From Acanthococcus lagerstroemiae (lineage: Eukaryota; Arthropoda; Insecta; Hemiptera; Eriococcidae), in the NCBI GenBank assembly GCA_031841125.1, contig CM063109.1:3448321-3512320 (forward strand): 64,000 bases of DNA, in the 5' to 3' direction. The position numbers and the translations under genes are program-made. Every line of letters starts with the position of its first letter. Within the stretch, counting starts at the first letter, position 1. This document shows positions 1 to 11,879 of this stretch, piece after piece. The notes below the pieces were generated by a model that worked only from the letters and a program-made list of their open reading frames with translations, did no database searches and had not been told where the DNA came from.

Positions 1-700
1 ATAAAAAAATACTTTAGCGCCCGTAACGCTCCTCCAACACGAATTCAGTGGTTGACATTTCCATGGAAATTTATTTTTCTTCCAACCATGGATTGAGCAT
101 TACTTCTGAGGCGAGAATCGAAATCATGCTCCCCCCCCCCTGACACGAAGCCAGTCGGTATGGTTTTGCTCTTCATGGTGACAATTCAGTTCAGTGGTTG
201 ACATTTCCATACAAATTTATTTTTCTTCCAGTCATGGGTGTACTCGATTGAAAACTGTTATTCTCCCCCAGACACGTTCGAAAACCGTAATGCCCCCCCC
301 CGACATGAAGTCAGTCCGTATGATTTAGCTCTTCATGATGACGATTCAGTTCAATGGTTGATATTTCCATGGAAATTTCTATTAACATGGCAGCAAACTG
401 CGGTCGCCGAGTAACAATTTCATTATTTCTTGTCGAAAGTCAAGATGAGTGCTTTTGACATTTTCATATCTTTGCTGTGGCACATAGAAAAAATTTTGTC
501 GACCTTCCTCCAGGAATGAGTTTACTTGTATTCTCTGCTCATTTCAAGTTCAGTTCACAATTCAGTTCAATGGTGTGTATTGAGTGAAACCAATCCGAAT
601 GATTTAGCTCTTCATGGTCATAAGTCAGATCAGATCACAATTCAGTTTGATGGTCTACATTTCCTTAACAATTTCTATTTCTTTTAGCCGACTTTATTTT
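1..700. repeat. degenerate tandem repeat, unit about 150 bp
   Basis: The phrase CAGTGGTTGACATTTCC recurs at about 46, 192, 352 (as CAATGGTTGATATTTCC) and, more weakly, about 645. Each is preceded by a block reading like TTTAGCTCTTCATGGTGAC and short C-runs. Spacing of the first three is 146 and 160 bp. The copies differ by indels, so this is an old array that probably extends left of the window. No coding frame is convincing here. Confidence 0.7.
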
Positions 701-2690
701 TTATGTATTTTTGTGTCCACGCCATGAACTATAATAAAGTTCACTTTTTACCGAAATTCAAGACAGGACATATACGACGTCGAACATTTTCATAAAAGTG
801 TGTATTGGTACTCAACTGGCACAGTGAGAGCAGTTTTCTCGAGTCAAATCAATATTTTCAAACTCGATTTTAAAATTTCATAAAGCAAAACTGGAATATT
901 TCTTTTGGGGGAATCCATGTTAAACCTCAGTCCAGGTGTGCAACCCTTAAATATTCTTCGGTTTCAAAAAAATTTTAGCTGGCGTGTGTTTACACCTGCT
1001 GAAACAGATTAAGCCCTTGAAAGCGCAAATTTTCGAGAAAAAAAATTTTCGAACAACCCCGTAAGAAATACCTTGCTCTTTTTTGACACTCATTTTTTTC
1101 ATTTTTCTTCTTCTTTTGCTCTACGCTACTCAGCGCGTTGGCCATCATTGTCTCACTTCATCGTACTCTGGACTTCACTAGCTACTGCAAATCGAAAAAT
1201 GGTCCCTGCGTACTCATTTTCGCTCCACTGTCGCAGGTTTCTCAGCCACGAGTGCTGCTTTTATCTGATTGCACATTAACCTTCGATTTTTCCAATCATC
1301 ATTAATTTTGATATCGCGTATTTCTTCCCTCGAGAAATATGCCCTAGGTTTGAGGCCTTCTTTGTTTTGACAATCTCTAAGATTTCTTTTTCGACAGCCG
1401 CACTTCTCTCAGTAGGTCGAAGTTCGACACAAGCTGTCCAAGGTACGTTCGGGAATATTCTTCACACCTTCTGGTGACAACACCTGCTTCAAACTGAGGC
1501 TTATGGTTTTCTAGTTTCCTGACATGTTGAACAAGAAACGACAATGACTATCCTGGGGAATTTTTGTTCTGGTAGTTTCCCGTTACTTTTCAGAAAAGTA
1601 CAGTATTCATAGAGTTGTTGCTACTTTTAAAACTGTATAATTATGTGACCATCCAGGGAAAACCATCGGTGTCAAAATGTTGGTTTTCACTTTTTTGCGG
1701 AATTGTACTCTCTGAAATCTCAGAATTCATTAGAAACCCACCCGAAGTCCCTATAAGTATGGAATTGAGTCCGTAATAAGCCTCCTTTCTTTATCAGTAG
1801 GGTGGGTGCCACCGTACTGATAACTTTAAACTCATTTACATTGAAAAATTCTTTTCGCTCCGATGTTTGGTTTTTCTGTGAACGGTCATGTATGCCTTTT
1901 GTTGGATGGGTTGTCTATTTCGGTCCATTGTGATGTTGTGAAGACCTGGTGAGTGGCAGGTATTTCGCCCAGGTCTGCTCTCTTAGTTCAGACTACGGAT
2001 CGACTTAATTACCATGGTGGAGCCATAAGAGAACATTGACTAGAGCGTGGACACCAATGTTCACAAACCACCTCACGGTGCGATCGTCTGTGGTAAAGGT
2101 GGTACAGAGGTACTAGCTCTTCACTTCACCCCATACACCTCTGGGCACTCGTTGTCTAACAATTTAGGATGCCTCTGATAATAGCAGAACCAATCATATC
2201 GCGGCAAGTAATCTAATCACGTTTTGTAATTCGAACTTGACCCAGGGAGCGCTAATTTTTGAGCAGGAAGCGTGAGTTTGGATGTAAAAACTACAATTAA
2301 TTTTAATGAATAATGAAGGTGGGTGCCGCCTAGAAGACTTCAAGTACAGCTTTTGAGCCTCGTTTTCTCTTCATTAAAAGTGTTGTAGTTGCAAAATTTA
2401 GAACCGCCTTTTGAAGTTTAAAGAACGCACCCTCTCCCCCGAGCCATAGGCTTCCACCCCTTGAGATACGGTTAGTATCCGGTGAAGCTTAACAACTTTC
2501 GAGGATGAGAGCAATGATGAACGAATATTTTCAAAATAAGTACAACCTCCTCCCCGATATGTATGGAGCCTCGCGGGAGGTCTCGAAGTTGAGATATGAC
2601 CCTTGGTATCCTTCAAGCCGACGCTGCGATGAACGACCGCTCAATTTCGTAATAACGAGTTAATCGGTAACCTTTGTACGAGATCCGACC
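701..2690. other. unassigned AT-rich DNA
   Basis: No gene, RNA or well-bounded element was recognised. The 68-codon frame near 1073 and the 72-codon minus-strand frame near 2398 have low-complexity composition and no motif. The part around 1900-2200 is somewhat richer in GC and could be the tail of an old retroelement, but I found no matching second copy in the window. Confidence 0.4.
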
Positions 2691-2694
2691 GGAC

Positions 2695-3620
2695 CGTAAT
2701 TAGTCACTCAAAAGCCATCTGATAAAGTATCGACACCAGCGTTCGAGCGGCAGATTTAAATGCGCCTACAAAGGTCGCGCCGCTAAATTTCCCAGCAGAC
2801 GTGCACAGGCTTATGAAATTTCAGCGCAGACTGCTTTTTCGTTGAAAGCTCTCTATCCTTAAATTTAATTTTCTTGCGCGAGCATTCGCATATTTTTTTT
2901 CCCGGCCTAATGTATTTTACTCTTTTCTTTTTTTTCCTCCTCCTTTTTTCGGTTTGCTTTTTCTTCCGTCTCGAAACAAAGACAATTTTTACACACTTTT
3001 GCCGTATCTTCGTCTTTCTTGTCCCCCGGTGATTTTCGAGTTATAAATTCTTCTTCGTCTTTTGTTTTTCATCTTCGTTTTGTTGTTCGCGTCGTCTTCT
3101 TTTTTGCGGTACGACGACGCGACTATATGGTTGCGGTTGCGGTTGCGGCAGGGCGAACAACATTAATCTTTTCATTCGCGTCAAAATATACGGGGGCTTT
3201 AAATTTCTCGAGCGACCGTGCTGGTAAACTCTTCTCGCGACGCATTCGTTTTTTTTTTTTTTTCATCTCTGTTAGCCTCGTATATATTTCCTCGAAATTT
3301 GTAAATAGAATTTTTTGGTCGTGTTGAGGCGAAATCGAGAGATTTTCCTACGCGCCGGAATTTTCTTGTAACAAACGGACACCGTAGTTCTAAGGAAAGC
3401 GATATTGCGGACATCAGCGAACACTGTCGGGTTGGAGACGAATTTTAAGGACGAAAATTTCTATCTGTGTTCTCTCTTCGCGTTCGTTGACGCCGCTTTC
3501 TCTCGCACGCGGTTTTCCGCATGCTCGTCGACAGTTTGTCCCGCTGTTTCTCAGTTTTGTTGTAGACTTTTCTCGCGGTATCAAGCGTTGCGGAAGATGA
3601 CACAGAGTGGGTAATCCGCC
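2695..3620. promoter_or_regulatory. CpG- and pyrimidine-rich block, possible promoter or 5' exon
   Basis: This block differs from its surroundings. It has many CpG dinucleotides, long T/C tracts (around 2890-2960 and 3035-3110), a short GGTTGC-type tandem near 3130-3150, and few repeat-like features. A short frame beginning ATGACACAG near 3597 runs into a GGTAAT that could act as a splice donor, but five codons prove nothing. The 102-codon frame at 3019 is low complexity. A promoter or untranslated first exon on the + strand is an inference only. Confidence 0.25.
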
Positions 3621-4135
3621 TCAAATGCGAAAAAGGCCGCTTTTGTAAGTCAAACTATAGGGAAACTCGGAATTAGGTAATTAATTGTAGATTTTTCGCC
3701 CTCGAAGGTGGAGTCCTTCAGTATGATTTTCTCGTCCTCAAGAAATCTATCTTGGAAGATACTGAATGTGTGTGTGAGATCAGTTGAGAAGACGTCGATG
3801 AGGAGTATTCCAGGTGTACACGGAGGTATCCGTATTTGTACGGATTTTGAAATTCTTTCCGGATGATTAGACGGATAAGTATAAAATCTCCAATACGTGA
3901 GAAAATCTAACAAAATGGTCGGAAAAATGCAAGAAGTGCAATATCCGCCCAAGATTTTGGGATTGTATAGACCGCCGTGCTAATCATCCATTACGGTTAT
4001 TATTTACAGAGTACAAAAATAATCATATAAATTACAAAATTATCCATGAATTCCCATTTCTTTGGTTTCTCGTTATTTGTGTATGGAGGAAACTGCAGTC
4101 ACCAATACTAACTTGAGATTACAACAGTTTTAAAA
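3621..4135. other. unassigned DNA
   Basis: Contains a 100-codon minus-strand frame (3650-3952) with no motif I recognise. No repeat structure or RNA gene was seen. Confidence 0.4.
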
Positions 4136-4139
4136 TTCT

Positions 4140-5115
4140 TTAAGTATATTATTAATTGAAGATTAGGCCCTGTAGACCCCCAAGGGTGGAGAGGAGGAGG
4201 GAAATAACTCCTGTAAAGGATTCGGCATTCAGCAACCCAAAAGTCGTACTATCGACGTAAAAATTTTGAAGTCGGAAACATCGGAGTAGTTGGAAATTAG
4301 CTCTGGAGCCTGAAGGGTTGGGCTAAGAGGGAGAAGAACTGAAATCGATTCAGCGACCTAACAAACCCTACTACCGATGTAAATAACTCAGAAATTTTTT
4401 TTTAAAATAAGTACTCGGAATCGATCGGGGGGGGGGGCGACCGACCGAAAATATGAAGTTCTTTTCACCAAGAGTGAATAAGGATACCCCTAATGACTAA
4501 TAATGGAATGAGAAAGGATAATTTTTGGCTTGTTCTTAGAAAAAAATAAAATCGTTCTTTCTTACTCAAAGATGTTCTTTATTTGAAAGAAACGACGTAG
4601 GCTTACTATTTCCAAGGTAAGACACGAAGTTCGTTTCATTGAGGAAAGGGGAAAGAGATTTTTATATCTTTACTTGAAGAAAAGTTGCATTTTTCTTTAG
4701 AATTCTCAAGGAAAGGAATGCATTTTTTCTTGTTCGTCAAGGTAAACCCCACTTCATTTAAGAAAGAAGAATAAATAAAATGAAAAAAAAAAAAAGATTT
4801 CCTTATCTCTTAAATGGAAGGAAGTTTTCTTTATTCACGAAGGTAGATTTCAACCTTAACATTAAAGGGAAAGCAAGGGTAATGTTTTTAATTTTATGAA
4901 AGTAATAAATTTGTTCACTCTCTTTTTGATACAAGAAAGTTCATGTCTTAGTCCTTGAAAGGAAATTTACTCGTTACTTCGGGAAAAGTAATAACTTTCT
5001 TCTTATTTCCTCAAGAGAGGAACTGCTCCTCTAGTTCTTCAAGGAAAGGAGAATAATTTTTTTCACTCTGCGAAAGGAACGAATTTTTCATATTTTTTCT
5101 TAAATAAGGAAGATC
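4140..5115. repeat. two degenerate tandem arrays
   Basis: From about 4140 to 4440 two diverged units of roughly 125 bp share phrases such as CAGCAACCCAAAAGTCGTACTA versus CAGCGACCTAACAAACCCTACTA, followed by GACGTAAA or GATGTAAA. From about 4490 to 5110 a purine-rich motif (TCAAGGAAAGGA with surrounding T-runs) recurs every 50-65 bp. Both arrays are strongly decayed. Confidence 0.55.
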
Positions 5116-5119
5116 GTAT

Positions 5120-6095
5120 GATATTTACCAATTTTTCTTCAAATTTGATCAAACCCGAAATCTAACGCGATACGTGGAATCTGCGGCCCAAAAACCACTG
5201 TTTCAGTATTCCGCTGATCTCCTGTCACCAAACCAATTTTCCCTGAAGTTTGGAGCTCACATTGAGGTCTGACGATCGAAAATAGCGATATTCGGAATCA
5301 GCGATCCACAAAATTCGTGTTACGACACATTTTTCGAATACTAAAACCAAAAGCCACTGAAGTTTCTTTTTATCCCAAAATTTGGTGCTCGGATTCGTAT
5401 TTCATCGAAATGGTTATTGTCGAAATCAGCGACCCAAAAACCCTCATTTCGACGTTTCGTTCAACTTTCGAAACCAATTCAGTTTTGTCTATTTTTTCCT
5501 TCAAATTTTGAAACACAAATCCGAATTTGATAATCAATGAGAAACCCATAAGAACCCTATTTCGATAGTATACTCGACTTTTAGAGCTACGTTAATTTTG
5601 TTTTAAATGCCGGGGTCTATACTACTGTGACCGATCAGAAATCTAATGCAATATTTGGAATTAAAAACCCCGAAAATCGTTGCCGCGACACTTAGTGCTC
5701 GAATTTTGGGATCAAGCCGATAAACTCAAATTTCTCAAATTTTGAGGCCCTAATTTGGGTACGATCGAAAATCTGTTGTCGGGATATTCAAAATTTGCGA
5801 TCCAAGAAAGACTTATTTTAGCACTATATTCGAATTTTCAAAAGAATTCAATTTTACTAATTTTTTTAATCTAAATTTTGCACTATAAATGGAGGTTTGA
5901 TCAAAAATCTGATAGAATATTTGGCATCAGCGACCCAAGAAACTTCTGTTTTAATGGTTTGCTCGATACCTTTTCAGTTGAAATTTCAAAGTTGGTGTTC
6001 CCGTCCTCGGAGAGGAAATTTTCCAGCCACATATCGTAAAATATGAAAAATGAAACTTGTCGTTCATCGGTACGGTTAGCGTACAAAAAAATATC
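5120..6095. repeat. degenerate tandem repeat, unit about 150 bp (AATCAGCGACCCAA family)
   Basis: Units share the order GATCGAAAATCT, GATATTCGGAATCAGCGACCCAA, then a T-rich stretch, then CCAATTCAATTTT and AAATTTTGGNNC. Copies begin near 5150, 5270, 5405, 5625, 5765 and 5900. The same core is recognisable at 61490-61800, on both strands there, and weakly near 38645. Short frames inside (for example 5317-5511) are by-products of the repeat. Confidence 0.65.
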
Positions 6096-8080
6096 CGGGG
6101 CATATTTCGTGGAACACCCTGTAGGTCGAATGCTTATTAATGAGACGGTCGATATTGCAACGTACTCGAAGGTGGTATAGGAAGACTTCCTCTTCAGACA
6201 CTTTTAATCTGATGGCAAAATGGCCCTCAGCGGAAGAGAGTTTGAAACATCGGAGAATAAGAAGTCAAAATTGAAAAGGCTGTAAAAATTTCTTTCGGCG
6301 GCGTCGTTTCTGACTTCTCCATCTCATCACATCCGATTCGCCTTCAACTTTTCGTGCTGCCAACTGCGTATCACGATGGATGTTAATAAAGTTGCCTATT
6401 CGACCCGCCGTAAATAGCTTTAAGGAACTGAGTGTGCCACTGTACATAGCACGGTGTCGTGTAAATCAGTCAGGTAATGAGGCAGTAACCTTTTTGATTT
6501 TAAAAATTTACTAAAATTCACGGCCACCGAGTATCTCCCTCTCCCCCTCCAATCCGATGTACAGAACGTCGTTTTCATTTGCCAAGAATTAGCTTTGCTG
6601 ATTGAGATGATTTTTGATCGCTGAGTGACGGATGTGCTTTTTTTACACCGGTATTTGCAGATATTGGTACAGGTGTCCAAGAACTTGACTGACGAAAGTA
6701 CTTTTTGATACGATAAGTTGTGGAATCTTTATACCATGAGTGTGATATTTTTTACTGCCATTTCGTTAACTCTCCGCTGTAAGAATATTGTGGAAATTTG
6801 TCAAAAAGATTTCAAAAAGATGTATGTAGTGTAATTCCAATTTGCTGGATGCAATTTATTTGTTTTGATTTTGATTGTACCTTCCTACACTGTAATGCTG
6901 TAATGTGGATCGAAATAGCCATAAGAAGGGATTAGTACCGCGCACGTGTTTCGGTACTGTCGAAACACAATAATGTTTCTCGGATACAGGTCGCATCAGT
7001 AGTACGTATATGAGAAAATTCCCTCCATTTTTAAATCAGAATCCCTACTGTAATTAAATGAGCGAAATCAAACTTCAAATCGTAATTCCGTAAAATGAAA
7101 GTATTAATTCGCTTTTGTAACTTGCATTCAATCCTTCGAATAAGTATCTAGGTTTTAATGAATAACTCGTAAACCGCTCATACTTCGAAGGACGTTATTG
7201 ACGAGGTATTACAGCCCTGCGTTTGTTCGCTTTCTTGTTCACCAGTTAGTTCATGTAGGGTATTACAGACAGCACGACTGTATGACATTTCCGGAGCGAA
7301 GATGAAATGTTGCTTGTTCTTACAAACAGATGGCGCTACGTTCTGTGTTATCGAATGTATACCTGCTTCGTGAGTTCGCGTCTCCAGCAAATCTTAATCG
7401 TTTTGGAGGAGATTTGAAGAATGTTATGAGTGATAAGGACCGAAGTGCTGTAAAATACATTGTTCAGGGTCTGGAGGAAAGAAAAATTCCAATTTCTTAA
7501 CCAATTGAAAAATTTACAGATGCGAGAGGAAGGAAAGAAAAGTCTCCGCGTTTGAGATTTCACTAATTAAGAATGCAATTTGACTAAGTTGAGGAATTTT
7601 TTGAAAGCGACTGGTAGAAAAATGAAAAACGGACAAAGGTCTACAATTTTGAGGTCTCACCAATCAGATCATTGTATGAACGTGCAAGCTGAGTCAGCAG
7701 AAGTAAATTTTACCGGAATGACAAAGAATCACTGGTGCAGCTAAAGGGAGACAAGGGTAACGTGTCTCCAGGCAGTAGATTTTCAGAACTGAAATTCTTT
7801 TGTCCTAAAATTATGAATTTTTATTCACTAGATTTTTTTTCTAAAAAAATTTACAAAATTACAAAACTGAATTTTTAATTGGGGGGGGGGGTACCAGCGC
7901 CAAACATTCCTTGTCTCTAGGCGGCAAATTTCTTGTTGCACCAGTGTGAAGAGAACTTCTCATACCTCAAATATTGCGCAGATTTTTTCGTTTGTTTTGT
8001 GTAATGTATTGCTGCACTAGTTAGAATTGAATTAGTAATTAGTGTCCGCTAGGCCTTGTCTAGTTTTAACGGAGTGTGAA
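6096..8080. other. unassigned AT-rich DNA
   Basis: No recognisable gene or element. Frames of 60-86 codons on the minus strand (6265-7563) have no motif. A G-run of 10-11 bases lies near 7881. Sequence around 6100-6700 and 7170-7390 has more CpG than the rest and may be single copy. Confidence 0.4.
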
Positions 8081-8084
8081 TAGG

Positions 8085-9240
8085 GTGAGTTTTCATAGTG
8101 TCTCTGTGAATCTCAATAAAATCTCAATGAGTTCAAAATAATCTTGGTGAGCCTTAACAGTCTTCACAAATTTTAGGAAGGTGTAAAGAATTTTTACGAA
8201 TCTTCATAGTACTGTGTTTCAGTGAGTTCTAACAGAGACTTAAAGAGTCCTAACGGATCTGAACTAGACTTAGTATCAAATTGATAGGGTCTTCACGAAT
8301 TTTTACACAGCCTTATAGAGCTGTGCGAATTTTTGTGAGTCTGGGATGGTTGAAATTGTTATGAGTCGTAACGAGTCCTGACAGTATCTGAACGAATGAA
8401 AATGAGTTTCGATGGAGTCCTAATGAGTCTTTATGTTGTCTGAAGTGACCATAAAAGTGTACTTACGGTTCTCATGGATTTTGGTAGTACATGAACTGAG
8501 TTTTAATGAATCTAAAATTGATTCTGGCGAGTCCTAGCAGAGTTTGAAAGAGACCTCATGTGTCCTGTCGAGCTACAACAAGGCTTTACGAATCTTGAAA
8601 GGATCCACCCACAAGCGTCTTGATGAAGTCTTAATGAAACTTCACAAGTTTTAGTATGGTCATCATCTACGAAGTTAGAATTTCAGTGATTTAATTTGAG
8701 GGGCTGTAACATGGGAAGCCAGAGTGTTTCATAATTTTTTACTTGGGGATGTAGACTGAAATGTATGCATTTTCAATTTATTTTCTGAGTATTGGGCGGG
8801 AGTGAGTTCCTCTACTTAACCTTGTCTCCAGTTTTCACCACTAGTCGTGTAGTATTTTAACAGTCATCGTTTCCGACACAGTTTTGAAGATTCTAAACAG
8901 AGTCGTAATAATACGTTTTTAGGAACGTTGAAAGCGTCTCAGTGAGTTTTATTGAACCAAACTGATTTTGATATTGAGCCCAAACGAGTCTTAATATGTC
9001 CAACTGAGTCATAGCACAGTCTTGACGAATCTCATTAGAGTCTTGTAAAGTCTTGAGACTCTTAACAGAGCTTTGGAGAATTTTTACGAGTTATGACAGT
9101 ATTTTGATGAGTTCTAACGAGAGTCCTACCGAGTCTCATCGAGTTTTCACGAATATTTACAGGGCTTAAAGAATCCTTATAAGTTATCATAGAGGATTTT
9201 AACATGGTGTGCCAAAGCACAAAGATTCGAGCAGAGTCTT
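8085..9240 (+). repeat. short-period (~10-11 bp) degenerate repeat block 1
   Basis: Long run of imperfect units close to GAGTCYTAAY. For example, near 8360-8430 units of 10, 10, 11, 10, 11, 10 and 10 bases can be marked off, and near 9090-9190 a similar series. The consensus reads on the + strand here. The units are too diverged for a normal microsatellite, but the phase is maintained over more than 1 kb. Part of a family found in nine blocks. Confidence 0.7.
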
Positions 9241-9459
9241 AACTCTAGAAGTCGCTGCTCGATCAATTGCAAGCTTTTCCTTTCTAAAGGCACTCGATTT
9301 GTCAGTTCGAGCCTCCAGTTTCGCGTGTATTGAAATATTCGTCAAGTCTGGAAACACATGTCTAAGACGTTTACGCACGAATCGAGTTGAATCAGAAATT
9401 AAAAGTAAACTGTCATTAGCGGTCGTGTTTTTCGATTTACTTAAACTACCTTTTTGATT

Positions 9460-9960
9460 CACGCGCGTTTTTCTCTCATTCGGTATGAAAAAATTGACAG
9501 GCTGTTATTTATGGTGGTCGTGTGAAGTAGCAAATACCGCTTCCTGTTAGCCAGGTAGTCGGCAGATGAAAGTGCCTGTTCGCTGTACAGCACTCTCTCG
9601 AGCTGGATTCTGGTAAATTGGCGGCGTTTGTGTTATACAACGTCGGTGGTATTAGTGATCGTAATTATGGTAATTATCGAGCAGTATCGGCTTTATAGTC
9701 GTTCGAGAAGACAACGCGATTGATTTACGGCCTCGTGTCATTCGCCATCGCCGTTATATCATTTCTAGCGGTCGGGTAGATTCGAGTCAACCTTCCGAGT
9801 GCGAGTGATCGGGCGAAAAGCGAGAAGATTTGTGTAAATTCACGCGGTTAACCCCGAAGTGGGGAAAATCACGGTTGACCTGGCCAGCTGATTACACTCG
9901 GTAACGAAGAAATATTGCCTCTAATATGAAATTCCCCGGCGCCTTAATTCGTATATATTA
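9460..9960. promoter_or_regulatory. CpG-rich single-copy-looking block, possible promoter or 5' UTR
   Basis: Compared with the adjacent repeats this stretch has many CpGs, balanced composition and no repeat copies in the window. It contains no frame with a recognisable product. Such a block upstream of a + strand transporter exon at 30254 could be an untranslated first exon or promoter, but that link is only inferred from order and strand. Confidence 0.25.
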
Positions 9961-11560
9961 GGGTACTGGAAACTGAGCCACCAAAATGGTCGCATTTCAA
10001 ATAACTTAATAGCTCAAATCTAATGCGTCGTCATAAACATGTAAATCAGTTATTAAGTGGATGGCGAAAATAAGGGCCATATATAATCCGCCGAGATAAT
10101 GTTAACGAAGTAGACTTAGTATTCGCTTGTTAATGTTTTCTTCGATGTTTTATAGTCAAAACAACGAACGAAAACATCAGATTGATCGGTTGTTCATCGG
10201 TATCCTGATATTCCGGGGAAAAGGTTTCAAGTGAAATACTGTCTACTGTCGTAGAGTGCGTTGTGAATGGTTACACAGCCAGATGTACTCGAACGTACAG
10301 AAAGGCAGAGAGACAGACAGATAGCCTCCAAAGAAATCTAAACCTAAATCGTAGTTAGTATTTTGAGAAACTATTCCATTTACAGGGTTACACCTCAAAA
10401 AATAGGTCCGTTTTTCAGCTCGACCCACTTTGGTAGCAGCTTAGCTCGAACCCAGGAGTCGTGTACAAGAATTACTTTCAGAATCAAACTTGCCCACTTT
10501 ATAAACTCATTAATATCGGATCAAAACAACGATTACTATTTAGTCTCAAACCCTTTGGTGGTACCTTAGGGTATTAAATCCAGGACTCTATACTTTTAAA
10601 ATCGAATTAAGCTACTTTATAAAAACCTATAAATCAGCCCTCTTCTCGAATTTTGGTCTTACTCTTTACCGAAGTAACAAAGTATTTCGCATTGAGCTCG
10701 TGCTTAGATGATGTATCAAAATTGCAGCTTGCTAATTTCTAATGAATTCGCATTTCGGGGCCACGTTTTAAAATACTTCATGTTGAGTCAGTCGTTCGAT
10801 GATAGGTATATCTAAATAGTGGAATTGTAGCTCTTTAATTTCTGATGCATTTGGATTTAAAGGCTCCTTTTTTTCTTTTTTGTCAATTGGTAGAACGTCC
10901 TGCTATATTCTTTTATAAGAAAGTAAGAGGACTTTGGGCTTGTAACACACACTAGTTCACTTTGTTTAATTGACCTGAAACCTTGCAGTAAATAACTTTT
11001 GTTCTATATTATTGGAATAAATTCTGAAGTTCGCTGGACTAAATTCTTCGAATGCACTTGGATGCGTGTTGGGCCTGGTCAAACTGATATAGAGTTTCTT
11101 TCTCACTGGTAAGAACTCCGACAGAGAAAGTAAGTCGACTAGAAATATTAACAAACAGGTATACAGTGGCGATTTCAGCTCTTGCAAGTGGACGTGCACA
11201 TTAAAAATTAGGACTGTCGTATCACATTTAATGGTATCCCGCATTTTTCTTTTAAATTAATCAGGTCAAAGTTTCTGAACTATGCTGAATAGCATTCGAA
11301 TATGTAAATTAACAATTTTAATAGAAATGAACTTCACGAAAATATTTATTGAGGTACTGGATTTTGAACTAGAAACCCTTACGTTGAATTTCCGCGAGGA
11401 GCTAAGGGCGACAAGTACCAAAGTTTGTTCAGTTGTACAGAATCACTAGAAAAAACAGGGGAACAGAAGAACTCTGAAAGAATGAAGGGAAAAGGAAACT
11501 AATAAAACAGAATCGTACTGATCTGAGTCCGGGAAAATATTCACGATTCTTGAAACGGCT
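9961..11560. other. unassigned DNA with weak tandem structure at 10340-10880
   Basis: Between about 10340 and 10880, phrases of the type CTACTTTATAAAAACCTATAAATC and CCCACTTTATAAACTCATTAATATC recur every 120-130 bp, suggesting a very old tandem array. Elsewhere nothing was recognised. The 92-codon minus frame at 10966-11244 has no motif. Confidence 0.4.
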
Positions 11561-11564
11561 TAAA

Positions 11565-11870
11565 TAAATTTTGGAAGTGCTTCAGTGAGGCTTGAAGAAT
11601 TTGAAATCGTCCGAAAACGTTTGAAACTGTCTAAGAAAATCTCTTTCATTTGGAAACTTTGAAAAATCCAAAAAAAAAATGTGGGCGAGCCCCGGAGAGT
11701 TTCGGATATCAGAGTATTAGAAGGGCTAGGCAAGTCTAGACAAATCTTGTACGAGTTATGAGGCCCCACGAAGAATTGTAATAAGACCTAAAGAAATTTC
11801 CAAGCCTTATAAAGAATATTAAACAAGCGTGGAAAAACTTGAAAGGTCTTAGAGTCTAATATGTGTAAAG
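11565..11870 (+). repeat. short-period (~10-11 bp) degenerate repeat block 2
   Basis: Same texture as the block at 8085: repeated GAATTTGAAATCG, GTTTGAAACTGTC and GTCTAGACAAATC-like units at roughly 10-11 bp spacing. Heavily diverged. Confidence 0.45.
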
Positions 11871-11879
11871 AAATGGTAA

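Noticed and set aside
120..310. C-runs and G-runs (near 130, 292, 4428, 7881, 49207, 62807) as G-quadruplex signals
   Set aside because: They are single homopolymer tracts without the four-run spacing needed, and some fall inside known repeats.
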